From the NCBI GenBank assembly GCA_050297855.1, contig JBNKTC010000008.1, positions 76,083 to 140,082 of the forward strand: 64,000 bases of DNA, in the 5' to 3' direction. A program made the translations under genes and the position numbers. This DNA comes from SZUA-545 sp050297855. Lineage in GTDB: Bacteria > Campylobacterota > Campylobacteria > Campylobacterales > SZUA-545. The notes beneath the pieces are model-generated. The model saw only the letters and a list, made by a program, of their open reading frames with translations, ran no database searches and was not told where the DNA came from. Below, one piece after another: positions 43,133 through 52,084 of this stretch; the stretch's first letter is position 1; every line of letters starts with the position of its first letter.

Positions 43133-44241
43133 GCCAGCCTCTTTGCCGTCTTCTTATAGACGATCCCGCCCAGGATCGTCCCGATCAGCAGCATCGCGGC
43201 CATGTCCTTGTAGAAGATGGCGGGGACGTCCCCGGCGATAAAGATCGTCTGGAGCGATTCGACAAAGTAGCGGGCGGGGATGACGTGGGTGAAGTACTGT
43301 AGCCAGGTGGGCATGCTCTCGATCTCGAACAGAAAGCCCGAGAGCAGAAACGCGGGGAGAAACCCGGCGATAAGCGACGCCTGGGCGGCGATAAACTGGT
43401 TTTTGGCCAGGGTCGAGATGAGCAGGCCCAGGGTCAGGGAGGGGAAGAGGTAGCAGACCCCAAGCAGCAGCAGCATCCACAATGACCCAAGGAAAGGGAC
43501 CTCGAACCAGAAGACCGAGACGCTGAAACAGAGGACCATGGAGGCCATCCCCAGTACGAAATACGGCAGCAGTTTGCCCAGGATCATCTCCAGCGGCGTC
43601 ACCGGGGTGGCCATCATCGCCTCCATCGTCCCCCGTTCCCATTCCCGGGCGACGACGAGGGCTGTCAGAAGGGTGCCGATCATCGTCATGACGATGGCGA
43701 TGGAACCCGGCAGCAGGAAGTAGCTGCTTTTAAGGGGGGCGTTAAACCAGTAGCGCTCGTCCACGTCGATGCGGTATTGGGGACGTTTCGTCTGCATCTG
43801 GGGCTGTTCGGCCAGCCAGCCGGAGAAGAGCCCTCCGGCGTAGCGCTGGACAAAGCCCGCCAGGACCGGCTCGGTGCCGTCGGCGACCACCTGGAGGGTG
43901 GGGCGTTTCTCAAAGAGGGCTTTGGAGAAGTTTGAGGGGAGGGTGAGGATGGCGCGGATCTCCCCGGTCTGCATCATGCGCTCGAGCTCCTTTTTGTTTC
44001 CTCCGTGGTGGAGTTCAAAGTAGGGCGAGGCGGCGAAGCGTTCGATCAGCTCACGGCCGTGGGGGCCGCTGTCGTGGTTCAGGACGCCGAGTTTGATCTT
44101 CTGGGAGTCAAGCGAGATGGCGTAGCCCATCAGCATCAAAAGGATCAGCGGCAGCACGACGGCGATCATCAGGGCGCTGGGGTCACGCAGGATCTGGTAA
44201 CTCTCCTTGCGCAGCAGCGCACGTAACCGGCGGCGGTTCAT
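43129..44241 (-). CDS. ABC-2 family permease, copy 1
   Basis: A 370-residue ABC-2 permease with the same layout as the next gene: one N-terminal segment, a periplasmic domain, then five segments. The segment TPVTPLEMILGKLLPYFVLG is the ABC-2 signature. It overlaps both neighbouring genes by 4 bases, in the order ATPase, permease, permease, as in YhiI-RbbA-YhhJ-type exporters. Confidence 0.9.
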   Translation of the reverse strand: MNRRRLRALLRKESYQILRDPSALMIAVVLPLILLMLMGYAISLDSQKIKLGVLNHDSGPHGRELIERFAASPYFELHHGGNKKELERMMQTGEIRAILTLPSNFSKALFEKRPTLQVVADGTEPVLAGFVQRYAGGLFSGWLAEQPQMQTKRPQYRIDVDERYWFNAPLKSSYFLLPGSIAIVMTMIGTLLTALVVAREWERGTMEAMMATPVTPLEMILGKLLPYFVLGMASMVLCFSVSVFWFEVPFLGSLWMLLLLGVCYLFPSLTLGLLISTLAKNQFIAAQASLIAGFLPAFLLSGFLFEIESMPTWLQYFTHVIPARYFVESLQTIFIAGDVPAIFYKDMAAMLLIGTILGGIVYKKTAKRLA

Positions 44242-45950
44242 GCGGGTTCCTTTTCGTCAAAGCGGCGGATCAGTTCGATAAAGGCCGCTTCCATCTCCAT
44301 GCCGTCCCCCGCCTGCCGTTTGAGCTCATCGGGGGTCCCCATGGCGATCGCTTCGCCCCGGAAGATGAGCATCAGCCGGTCGCAGTACTCTGCTTCGTCC
44401 ATCAGGTGGGTGGTGACCATGATGGAGACCCCCTTCTGTACCAGGGCGTTGATGTGGGTCCAGAACTCCCGGCGTGTCAGGGGATCAACCCCCGAAGTGG
44501 GTTCGTCCAGGAAGAGGACCGAGGGGCCGTGCATGAGGGAGCAGGAGAGGGCGAGGCGCTGCTTGAAGCCCAGGGGAAGGGAGTCGGTGGGGTGTTCCAG
44601 GTGGGGGGCGAGTTCGAACATGGCGACCATCTCGTCGATCTTCTGTTGTTTGGCCTTCCCTTTGAGTCCATAGATCCCGGCGAAAAACTCCAGGTTGTCC
44701 CGTACGCTCAGGTTTCCGTAGAGGGAAAACTTCTGGGCCATGTAACCGATCTTCGCCCGCGCCGCCGCGGAGGCGGTGCCCAGGTCGAAGCCGTGGACCT
44801 TGGCCGTCCCGCTGCTGGCTTTGAGAAGCCCGCAGAGCATGCGGAAGGTGGTCGATTTTCCTGCGCCGTTGGGTCCAAGGAAACCGAACACCTCACCCCG
44901 CTTGACGGCAAAGTCGATCTTCCTGGCGGCGGTAAAGTCGCCGAACCGTTTGGTCAGTTCATGCGCTTCGATGGTGTGGCCCGCAAAGGGCGGGATCGTC
45001 GCCGCCTGGGTCGCAAGGGGGGAGTGGCCCCGGGTCTTGACGCCGAGGCGGTCGATAAAGGCATCTTCGAAGCGCGGCGGGGTGGGGGTGTAGGCGATCG
45101 TCTCAATCCCCAGGACTTTCGCATCCGGGGCGGTTTTGCCCTTCCGGCACATGATGCGGACATGATCCCCGGCAATGGTGCCGTCCATGACGTCGTCGTG
45201 TTCGAGGAGGGCATGCAGCAGCTCCCGTTTGGAACGTTCACCGGATTCGCACAAAAAGGTGCGCCCGCTGATCGTCGCCGTCAACTCTTCGGGCCGACCG
45301 TGGAAGAGGGGAGCACCTTCATTCAGGAGCAGGATATGGTCGCACTGCTCCGCCTCCTCGAGGTAGGCGGTGCTCCAAACCACACCGACCCCTTCGTCCA
45401 GAAGGGCGTGGACCATGGCCCAGAGCTCTTTTCTGGAAATCGGGTCGACCCCGACTCCCGGCTCGTCCAGGAGCAGCAGGGCCGGTTTTTTGATCAGGGC
45501 GCAGGCGAGGCCAAGCTTCTGTTTCATTCCCCCCGAGAGGTTGCCCGCCAGGCGGGTTTTAAACGGGTCGAGGGAGGTGAAGCGGAGGAGTTCGTCGATC
45601 CGTTCGTCGCGGCTATCCGATGGAATCCCCTGCAAGTCGGCGTAGAGGGTGAGGTTCTCCAGAACCGTGAGGTCTTCGTAGAGGCCGAACTTCTGGGGCA
45701 TGTAGCCGATCTTGGCCTGGATCCTGTCGGAGGCCTGCGGCATCGGTTCGTCCAGAACCGTCAGGATACCGCCGTCGGCCTCAAGGAGACCCGCCAGCAG
45801 GCGTATCAGGGTCGTCTTACCCGCTCCGTCGGGGCCGACGACACCCGTGATCTGCCCCGTTTCGAAGCGGAGTTCAGGAACGGAAAGGGCCGGGCGTTCC
45901 AGCCCGGGAAAGGTTTTGGTGAGGTTGTCGGCGCGAACCGTGACCATCAT
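44238..45950 (-). CDS. ABC exporter ATPase with two nucleotide-binding domains
   Basis: A 570-residue protein made of two ABC cassettes. The first has Walker A GPDGAGKTT (near 38), signature LSGGMKQKLGLA and Walker B LLLDEPGVG. The second has Walker A GPNGAGKST (near 355), signature PLGFKQRLALSCSL and Walker B LFLDEPTSG. The second signature lacks the SGG core. It powers the two permeases. It begins 3 bases after the fusion-protein stop. Confidence 0.93.
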   Translation of the reverse strand: MMVTVRADNLTKTFPGLERPALSVPELRFETGQITGVVGPDGAGKTTLIRLLAGLLEADGGILTVLDEPMPQASDRIQAKIGYMPQKFGLYEDLTVLENLTLYADLQGIPSDSRDERIDELLRFTSLDPFKTRLAGNLSGGMKQKLGLACALIKKPALLLLDEPGVGVDPISRKELWAMVHALLDEGVGVVWSTAYLEEAEQCDHILLLNEGAPLFHGRPEELTATISGRTFLCESGERSKRELLHALLEHDDVMDGTIAGDHVRIMCRKGKTAPDAKVLGIETIAYTPTPPRFEDAFIDRLGVKTRGHSPLATQAATIPPFAGHTIEAHELTKRFGDFTAARKIDFAVKRGEVFGFLGPNGAGKSTTFRMLCGLLKASSGTAKVHGFDLGTASAAARAKIGYMAQKFSLYGNLSVRDNLEFFAGIYGLKGKAKQQKIDEMVAMFELAPHLEHPTDSLPLGFKQRLALSCSLMHGPSVLFLDEPTSGVDPLTRREFWTHINALVQKGVSIMVTTHLMDEAEYCDRLMLIFRGEAIAMGTPDELKRQAGDGMEMEAAFIELIRRFDEKEPA

Positions 45951-45952
45951 GC

Positions 45953-46939
45953 CTACTGCAGCGCCGGGACGGCGACGGTGACGGGCATCCCCTGGCGGAT
46001 GCCTGCATCCGTATCCCGGAGCGTTACCTTAAAGCGGTAGACAAGGTCGGTACGCAGGTCGGGGGTCTGGACGCTTTTGGGGGTGAACTCGGCAGTAGGG
46101 GAGATGAAGCTGATGCTGCCGTGGTAGGGAGTACCCGGGCGGGAGTCGGTGTAGACCAGGGCTTCCATCCCTTCGGTGATGTTGCCCAGATCGGGCTCTT
46201 CCAGGTAGGCGCTGACCCAGTAGCCGTCGTTCTGGGCCAGTTCCACGACCGGTTCGCCGTAGCCGACGACGCTGCCGGGCTCCTTGATCCGTACGAGCAG
46301 GATGCCGTTGTGGGGTGAGGCGAGGCGGGTATCGCTCCGGTCGAGCTGCTGTTTTTTCAGCCCTGCCTCCAGGGCTTCGAGGGAGGCTTTTGCCTGGTCG
46401 ATCTCCTCCTTGCGGTACCCCTTCTCCTTCAGCTCCAGGGCCGCCTTGGCATTGGCCAGCTTGGCTTTGGCGCTGTTAAAGGCGAAACGGGTGGCGTCAA
46501 ACTGCTGTTCGGCAATCACCTTCGATTCAAAAAGGGGTCGCTCCCTGTCGTAATTCTTTCTGGCGTGTTCGTAGAGGGCTTTTGCATCCTTCAGGGTCGC
46601 TTCGGCCAGGGCGATCTCCTCGGGGCGGAATCCTGCGGTGAGTTTGGCCACCAGCGCTTTCTGGGCGGCGATCTGAGCCCGGGTCTGGGCGATAAGGTCG
46701 TCATAGGGGGCGGCATCCAGGGTCGCCAGGATATCCCCTTTTTTGACAGCTACTCCCTCTTCAATAGGAAGGGTCTCGACACGGCCGGGTACGCGGAAGC
46801 CCAGTTTGACGGTGCGGTAGTCGACGTTGCCGTAGAAGAGTCGGGAAGTGTTGTTTCCGTTGCCGTTTTGATAATAGAAAAAGAGGGAAGCGAGGATGAT
46901 CAGAAGAAGGATAACGGGGATCAGTCGTTTTTTGGACAT
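45953..46939 (-). CDS. HlyD-type membrane fusion protein
   Basis: A 328-residue periplasmic adaptor. It has an N-terminal anchor (LIPVILLLIILASLFFYY), a biotinyl-like half (VDYRTVKLGFRVPGRVETLPIEEGVAVKKGDILATLD, about 39-75), a long helical hairpin (about 85-190) and the second lipoyl half plus beta barrel (VRIKEPGSVV, LVYTDSRPGTPYHGSISFI). First gene of the ABC-2 export operon. A TACAAT box lies about 60 bases upstream. Confidence 0.92.
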   Translation of the reverse strand: MSKKRLIPVILLLIILASLFFYYQNGNGNNTSRLFYGNVDYRTVKLGFRVPGRVETLPIEEGVAVKKGDILATLDAAPYDDLIAQTRAQIAAQKALVAKLTAGFRPEEIALAEATLKDAKALYEHARKNYDRERPLFESKVIAEQQFDATRFAFNSAKAKLANAKAALELKEKGYRKEEIDQAKASLEALEAGLKKQQLDRSDTRLASPHNGILLVRIKEPGSVVGYGEPVVELAQNDGYWVSAYLEEPDLGNITEGMEALVYTDSRPGTPYHGSISFISPTAEFTPKSVQTPDLRTDLVYRFKVTLRDTDAGIRQGMPVTVAVPALQ

Positions 46940-47040
46940 CGGGGCATATCCTTCGGATATCTGCCGGAAGCAGAACGGTTATCTTATGGGCTATTGTACA
47001 GCCCGATGCCTTAAGAGGCCCGGCGGGGAGCGGAACGGGT

Positions 47041-47433
47041 TTAGTTCCCCTCCATCTCCTCGGGGGCCTGCTCGACGGGTTCTTTGACGTTACGTCTTGT
47101 CAGGGGAATATCGGTGCGGTACTTCTTCTCCCGGAATTCGGGGGTCTTCAGTACGCCGTTTTTCTCGCCGAGTTTGTAAAGCGCCGTATTACTGTAGTGT
47201 TCGGTGAACTCTTTGGTAAAGGGCATATCCCACGTAATGCAGCCGATGCTCGGGCAGATCGCCGCGCACTGGGCGTTGTCGTGGATGCCGACGCACTCGA
47301 CGCATTTTTCGGGCTGGACGTAGTAGCGGCCGAGGCCTAACGGATTGTGCTCGTCGTCCAGGATGGCGTTGACGGGGCACACCTCGACACAGGCGTTGCA
47401 GGTAATACAGGATTCATCAATAATTACAGACAT
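47041..47433 (-). CDS. 2[4Fe-4S] ferredoxin, nif-associated (copy 2)
   Basis: A 130-residue ferredoxin. The first cluster motif is CITCNACVEVCP, the second CVECVGIHDNAQCAAICP, with the long insert of the Allochromatium/FdxN type. An unusual tail of about 65 residues follows (FTKEFTEHYSNTALYKLGEK). It would pass electrons to nitrogenase or NifB. It is 49% or so like the ferredoxin at 47998 by eye and follows nifX in the same operon; the 185-base gap before it contains a repeat. Confidence 0.88.
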   Translation of the reverse strand: MSVIIDESCITCNACVEVCPVNAILDDEHNPLGLGRYYVQPEKCVECVGIHDNAQCAAICPSIGCITWDMPFTKEFTEHYSNTALYKLGEKNGVLKTPEFREKKYRTDIPLTRRNVKEPVEQAPEEMEGN

Positions 47434-47460
47434 ATTATTCTCCTTATCATTTTTGGAAAC

Positions 47461-47542
47461 GCACCGGGAACCAAGTCCCCGGTGCTACGCTCGCCGCTGT
47501 GTCCTCGCTTCGCTGCGAAGTTGCACGGCACTGAAGCTAGCC
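47461..47542. repeat. Intergenic hairpin repeat, copy A
   Basis: GCACCGGG and CCCGGTGC form an 8-bp stem around a loop that begins AACCAAGT. Three bases later comes GCTCGCCGCTG, then a CTTCG-CTG-CGAAG hairpin and AAGCTAGCC. Copy B at 53687 shares the loop, GCTCGCCGCTG and AAGCTAGCC at the same spacing, but has different stem sequence. Confidence 0.65.
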
Positions 47543-47618
47543 ACCAAGGCTCCCGTTGTGTTTTGTCCATAGGAAATAAATGCACGGTGGTGTGCACTTA
47601 TCTCCTGCGGAGCGGCCC

Positions 47619-47993
47619 TTAAGCGGGCGCTTCGTTTTTCTTGATGATGCGCAGCAGCCACATGGGCGGGTTGGTCTTGATCATCTTGACCAGCACGCCC
47701 AGCGCCTCTTCGATCGTCTCGATTTCACTGCCCCGGATCGGATGGATACGGTTGGCCAGGACCATTTTGGAGGCCGTGGGACCGATCTGGGAGCAGTACA
47801 TGATATCCGCCTCTTTGATGGCGTCGATCCGGTACTGGAGTTTCTCCTTCTCCTCTTCCACCTCGCTGGAACAGTCGATCATATGCAGGAACGCAAATCC
47901 CTCTTCACCCACTTCGTACAGTGCGAACTGCTTTGCCCAGCCGAAGTGGTCGTTGATATGGATCCCGTCATTCGAAGCAATGGCTACTTTCAT
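47619..47993 (-). CDS. nifX: NifX, FeMo-cofactor precursor carrier
   Basis: A 124-residue protein of the NifX family: MKVAIASNDGIHINDHFGWAKQFALYEV (about 1-28), then CSSEVEEEKEKLQYRIDAIKEADIMYCSQIGPTASKMV and the C-terminal TNPPMWLLRIIKK, both characteristic of NifX. NifX binds NifB-co and passes it to NifEN. The ATG at 47993 lies 4 bases after the ferredoxin stop, so they are cotranscribed. Longer upstream frames lie in the ferredoxin gene and are rejected. Confidence 0.92.
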   Translation of the reverse strand: MKVAIASNDGIHINDHFGWAKQFALYEVGEEGFAFLHMIDCSSEVEEEKEKLQYRIDAIKEADIMYCSQIGPTASKMVLANRIHPIRGSEIETIEEALGVLVKMIKTNPPMWLLRIIKKNEAPA

Positions 47994-47997
47994 GGTC

Positions 47998-48369
47998 TTA
48001 GACCTCGACCGCCTCGTGAGCCTCTCTGAGGTCCATGCCGATGTCATCACGGAACTTCTGCGGAGCGACTTCCGGGGAGAGGAGTCCTTTTTTCTTGTGT
48101 TCGCGGATGACATAATTGTCACTGTTTACATAATGGTCGTTGTATTCCGCCGTGTACGGCATATCCCAGACGATGCACCCTTCAGTCGGGCACTCCGCGG
48201 CACAGGCCGGTGTTGTAGCGTGGTCGACGCACTCGATACATTTTTCCGGTTTGACGTAGGTGAGATCGGTATCCAGAGGGCTTTCGTCCGCTCCTACGAT
48301 TGCCTGAACGGGACATACCTCGATACAGGCGTCACAGTTAATACAGCTGTCGGTGATCATTACTGCCAT
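47998..48369 (-). CDS. 2[4Fe-4S] ferredoxin, nif-associated (copy 1)
   Basis: A 123-residue ferredoxin with CINCDACIEVCP and CIECVDHATTPACAAECP as cluster motifs and the long second loop of the Allochromatium type. It resembles the 47041 ferredoxin, including an extra C-terminal tail. First gene of the fdx-nifX-fdx operon, behind a sigma-54-like element. The ATG at 48369 follows AAAAGGAAAAATC. Confidence 0.9.
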   Translation of the reverse strand: MAVMITDSCINCDACIEVCPVQAIVGADESPLDTDLTYVKPEKCIECVDHATTPACAAECPTEGCIVWDMPYTAEYNDHYVNSDNYVIREHKKKGLLSPEVAPQKFRDDIGMDLREAHEAVEV

Positions 48370-48402
48370 GATTTTTCCTTTTGGTGATGTTGCAGACAAA
48401 AG

Positions 48403-48417
48403 TGCATAAAGCGTTCT
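48403..48417 (-). promoter_or_regulatory. Sigma-54-like promoter of the fdx-nifX-fdx operon
   Basis: On the minus strand AGAACGCTTTATGCA. The element and the preceding GCG match the nifB site (GCGAGAACGC). It lies 33 bases before the ferredoxin ATG. Confidence 0.6.
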
Positions 48418-48473
48418 CGCGGCAGTGAAATCCCGGGAAAAGAGGGTATACTGTTTACAAAGGGTTGCTGGCC

Positions 48474-48479
48474 TATAAT
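48474..48479 (+). promoter_or_regulatory. -10 box of the CBS/PAS kinase gene
   Basis: TATAAT 36 bases before the kinase ATG at 48516, divergent from the ferredoxin promoter. Confidence 0.5.
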
Positions 48480-48515
48480 GATTTATTATATCTCTTTGCA
48501 AAGGGACACGAGACG

Positions 48516-51500
48516 ATGTTTATGCCCAGACTCAGCGAGATCGCTACAACGGATGTGATAACCCTGGGGGGGGATGCTTCGGTATTCGATGCGGCACAGA
48601 CGATGGAACGGCACAATATCCGGGATATTATCGTTGTTGCCGGGGAGGGGGATTTCCGGATCTTCGATGTCCCGTCGATGATCGCCTACCGGCTGGGGCA
48701 GGCGGATCTGGATATCCCCCTGGATACCCTGAACCTGGAGCCGGTGCCGACGATCCGTGAAGATGCGGATGTCCTGGAAGGGATGGAGCTGATCCGGGAC
48801 CACGGCGAACATATCTGTCTTGTGGATGGCGACGGGGCGTTAAGCGGGATCGTCAGCTACTCTGACCTCCTGGCGAGTCTCGATCCCAAAGTGATGGCGG
48901 AGAACCGGCAGCTGGGCGAGATGCTGGTGGGAACGAAGTTTTTCAGTGTCGACGGCAAAACCCGCGTAGCCGAGGTGTTTGAGCGGATGTATACCCATGG
49001 GCACGGCGAGGCGATCGTGACGGAGTCCGGGCGTGCCGTCGGGATCCTGACGCGGGGAGACGTGATCCGCCTGCTGACACATGAGAATTCCCTGGATATC
49101 CCGCTAGAAACGGTAGCATCGCGCCCGCTGGTGGGCGTCTCTGATACGACCAATATCCAGGATGCCCTGGCTTTTTGCAAGACGAAGCATTTTAAACGCA
49201 TCGTCGTACAAAACAGCAGTGAAGAGGTGATCGGGATTGTCACTCAAAAGGAGCTGGTCACCCTCTTTTACAACCGCTGGAGCCACTTCCTGACCCAGCA
49301 GAAAGAGGAGCTCAAAAACCTCAACAGCGAACTCCAGAGCCAGAAGGAGACCCTGGAACATATCACCGATACGATCGGCGAGGGGCTATATGTGATGGAT
49401 GCCGAAGGGATCATTACCCATCTGAACGAGAGTATGGCCGACATCCTGGGATATCGCAAAGAGGAGCTGCTGGGACAGTCTGCCCATACGATGTTCCACT
49501 CCCACTACCAAAACGACAATATCCCCCTGGAAGCGTGCCCGATCTTCCGGACGATCCAGAGCCGCCGTTCCTACGAAGGGGTGGAGGAGTTTATCACAAA
49601 AGACGGAAATATCATCCAGGTACGTGTTACGAGCCACCCGATGATCAGAGAAGGACGGGTGACCGGTTCGGTCACGACGTTCAGCGATATAAGCGACGAG
49701 CTGAAGATGCAGGAGCAGGTCCGCCAGAGCGAGGCGTGGTTCAGGGGGCTTTTTGACCTCTCACCCGACGGTGTCGTCATCATCGATCCACGGACTACGG
49801 GTTTCCGGGATTTCAACCGGGCCGCCTACGAAAACCTTGGCTACAGTGCAGAGGAGTTTGCGAGACTGCGGTTGGAAGAGATCGATGCCGTCGAAGATCT
49901 GCAGACCCAACAGGCGCGTATCCGGGAGATCATGGAGCGGGGTCGCAGTGATTTCGAGACAAAGCATCGTGCACAAAACGGTGAGATCAGACCGGTTCTT
50001 GTGAGTGTCAAAAAGATGGAGATCAAGGGTGAACCCTACCTGATGGCGACATGGCGGGATATCAGCGAACTGAAAAAGGCGGAGAGCGAACTCAAAGAGC
50101 ACGAGACGATGCTGCGGACGATCTATGACGTCCTGCCCGTCGGGATCACGATCAGCGATCCCGGAGGGAACATCGTCGACTGCAACGCCGCATCCGAGGT
50201 TCTGCTGGGGATCGGCAAAGAGGAGCACCTGGCACGGGATCTTGACGGAAAAGAGTGGGAGATCATCCGCCCCGACGGGACACCGATGCCCCCACGGGAG
50301 TTCGCCAGTGTCCGGGCCCTGAAAGAGCGGCGGGTCGTCCGGGACGTGGAGATGGGTATCGTCCGCCAGGACGGGACAGTCTGGCTCTCGGTCAGTGCGA
50401 TGCCGGTGGCGGACCCGCGTTACGGTGTCGTCGTCGCCTATGCGGATATTACCGAACGGCGTGAGTACGAAATGCGCCTGCGGGATCTAAGCGAGCGCCT
50501 GGCCGAGCAGGTGGAGCATGAAGTGGCCGGCCGGCTTAAAAACGAGGCGAAGTACCGTAACCTTTTTAATGCCGTGCCCGATGCCATTGTTATCTACGGC
50601 CTGGACAAGAACGGAGTGCCGACACAGTTTACGGAGGTCAATGACCGGGCCAGCAAACTTTTCGGGATCGAACGGGAAGAACTGCTTAAATGCTCCCCCG
50701 GGGATGTCTGTCCCCACGGCAGACTTCCCCGGGACGGCGAGGATAAGATACGTGAACTAAAAGAGAAGGGGATCGTCGAGAGTGAAGAGGAGCTGACGCT
50801 TCCCGACGGTACGGTCCGTCATATCGAACGGACTTCCATCATGCAGACGATCGCCGGGCAGAAGACGGTCTTTACCGTATTGCGGGACGTTACGACCAAA
50901 AAAGCCCTGGAAAACGAACACGAGCTTAACCGCCAGCTCCTTATCCAGCAGTCGAAGATGGCGGAGATGGGGAGTATGGTCGGGGTGATCGCCCACCAGT
51001 GGAAACAGCCCCTAAATACGATCGGCCTGATCGTCCAGGATCTAGCAGACTGCTACGACTACGGGGAGCTTGACAGCGATATGCTGCATTCGCAGGTGGA
51101 CAAGGCGATGCAGCAGGTGGAGTTTATGGGCAGGACGATCGATGATTTCAGGAACTTTTTCAAACCTTCCAAGCAGGTGCACCGCTTCGGGCTGACCCGC
51201 TGTGTCAACGAGACGGTCGGACTGCTCAAACCCCAGCTGGATAAGAACGGGGTGCTGATCGCAGTCGAAGGGGATCCCTCCATCGAAGTGGAAGGGTATG
51301 AGAACGAACTTAAACAGGTGATCCTCAATATCATCAACAATGCCAAAGACGCGCTGTTGGAGAAAGGGATCGATCAGGCAAAGATCGACGTATCGGTCAA
51401 GCGCGAGGATAAGTGTGCCGTGCTTCGCATCGGCGATAATGCGGGAGGAATCCCGGAGGCATTGCTGCCCGATAAACTCTTTGAACCCTTCGCTTCGACC

Positions 51501-51638
51501 AAAGGGGAGAAGGGGACCGGGATCGGTCTGGCCCTGGCACGTCAGATCGTGGCGAAAATGGAAGGTAAGATCAGCGCAGCCAACGGCAGCGAAGGGGCGG
51601 TTTTCGAGATCACCATCCCCTGTGCAAAAAAACGCTAG
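48516..51638 (+). CDS. Histidine kinase with four CBS and several PAS domains
   Basis: A 1040-residue cytoplasmic kinase with no membrane segment. Residues about 1-260 hold four CBS repeats (ATTDVITLGGDASVFDAAQTM, VEPTIRED-type second repeat, and so on), which usually bind adenosyl compounds. PAS domains follow from about 285 (GEGLYVMDAEGIITHLNESM), 415, 540 and 680. The kinase has QSKMAEMGSMVGVIAHQWKQPLN, N box NIINNAKDAL, G boxes DNAGGIPEA and GTGIGLALA. The end overlaps the TOBE gene by 4 bases, convergently. It divides the nif block, so it might sense energy state for nitrogen fixation; that is inference. Start chosen as ATG 48516. Confidence 0.9.
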   Translation: MFMPRLSEIATTDVITLGGDASVFDAAQTMERHNIRDIIVVAGEGDFRIFDVPSMIAYRLGQADLDIPLDTLNLEPVPTIREDADVLEGMELIRDHGEHICLVDGDGALSGIVSYSDLLASLDPKVMAENRQLGEMLVGTKFFSVDGKTRVAEVFERMYTHGHGEAIVTESGRAVGILTRGDVIRLLTHENSLDIPLETVASRPLVGVSDTTNIQDALAFCKTKHFKRIVVQNSSEEVIGIVTQKELVTLFYNRWSHFLTQQKEELKNLNSELQSQKETLEHITDTIGEGLYVMDAEGIITHLNESMADILGYRKEELLGQSAHTMFHSHYQNDNIPLEACPIFRTIQSRRSYEGVEEFITKDGNIIQVRVTSHPMIREGRVTGSVTTFSDISDELKMQEQVRQSEAWFRGLFDLSPDGVVIIDPRTTGFRDFNRAAYENLGYSAEEFARLRLEEIDAVEDLQTQQARIREIMERGRSDFETKHRAQNGEIRPVLVSVKKMEIKGEPYLMATWRDISELKKAESELKEHETMLRTIYDVLPVGITISDPGGNIVDCNAASEVLLGIGKEEHLARDLDGKEWEIIRPDGTPMPPREFASVRALKERRVVRDVEMGIVRQDGTVWLSVSAMPVADPRYGVVVAYADITERREYEMRLRDLSERLAEQVEHEVAGRLKNEAKYRNLFNAVPDAIVIYGLDKNGVPTQFTEVNDRASKLFGIEREELLKCSPGDVCPHGRLPRDGEDKIRELKEKGIVESEEELTLPDGTVRHIERTSIMQTIAGQKTVFTVLRDVTTKKALENEHELNRQLLIQQSKMAEMGSMVGVIAHQWKQPLNTIGLIVQDLADCYDYGELDSDMLHSQVDKAMQQVEFMGRTIDDFRNFFKPSKQVHRFGLTRCVNETVGLLKPQLDKNGVLIAVEGDPSIEVEGYENELKQVILNIINNAKDALLEKGIDQAKIDVSVKREDKCAVLRIGDNAGGIPEALLPDKLFEPFASTKGEKGTGIGLALARQIVAKMEGKISAANGSEGAVFEITIPCAKKR

Positions 51639-52048
51639 CGGGCGTTTTCCAGGATCGGTTCGAGCTTGATATCGCTTCCCTTGAGCAGGGCGGTGACCTG
51701 GTCACCTTCACACAGTCCCATCGCTTCCAGGACCGGGGTGGAGATAAGGGAGACGATCTCCCCGCATGCGGTGTCCAGGCGCACTTCACTGAATATCTCC
51801 CCCTTGCGGCAGGTGGTGATGGTAGAGGGGATCGTATTCTCCACCGAGATCACCTTGCCGATCTTGTCGCACTTGGAAAGGGAGACAACGATCTCGTTAA
51901 ACTTGATCGCAATGGGGTCCCCCTCCCGGATCATATAGGGGCTTTTGACATCGACGATGTCGATTTGCCCGTCGTCGACGGCAACGGTGATCATATTAAA
52001 GTACTGGTCTTTGCGGATCTTCTCGATCCGTCCCTCTTTTTTATTCAT
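51635..52048 (-). CDS. TOBE-domain molybdate-binding-like protein
   Basis: A 137-residue protein. The C-terminal half (GEIFSEVRLDTACGEIVSLISTPVLEAMGLCEGDQVTALLKGSDIKL, about 83-130) is a TOBE/Mop-like domain, as in ModE and Mop proteins, which bind molybdate. The N-terminal half looks like a second small beta-barrel. It carries three cysteines unlike Mop. The location among nif genes suggests molybdenum handling. It lies upstream of no other gene on its strand within 30 bases. Confidence 0.7.
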   Translation of the reverse strand: MNKKEGRIEKIRKDQYFNMITVAVDDGQIDIVDVKSPYMIREGDPIAIKFNEIVVSLSKCDKIGKVISVENTIPSTITTCRKGEIFSEVRLDTACGEIVSLISTPVLEAMGLCEGDQVTALLKGSDIKLEPILENAR

Positions 52049-52084
52049 AGTATCCCTCGCATCCGTTTATCCAGACGTACGCCA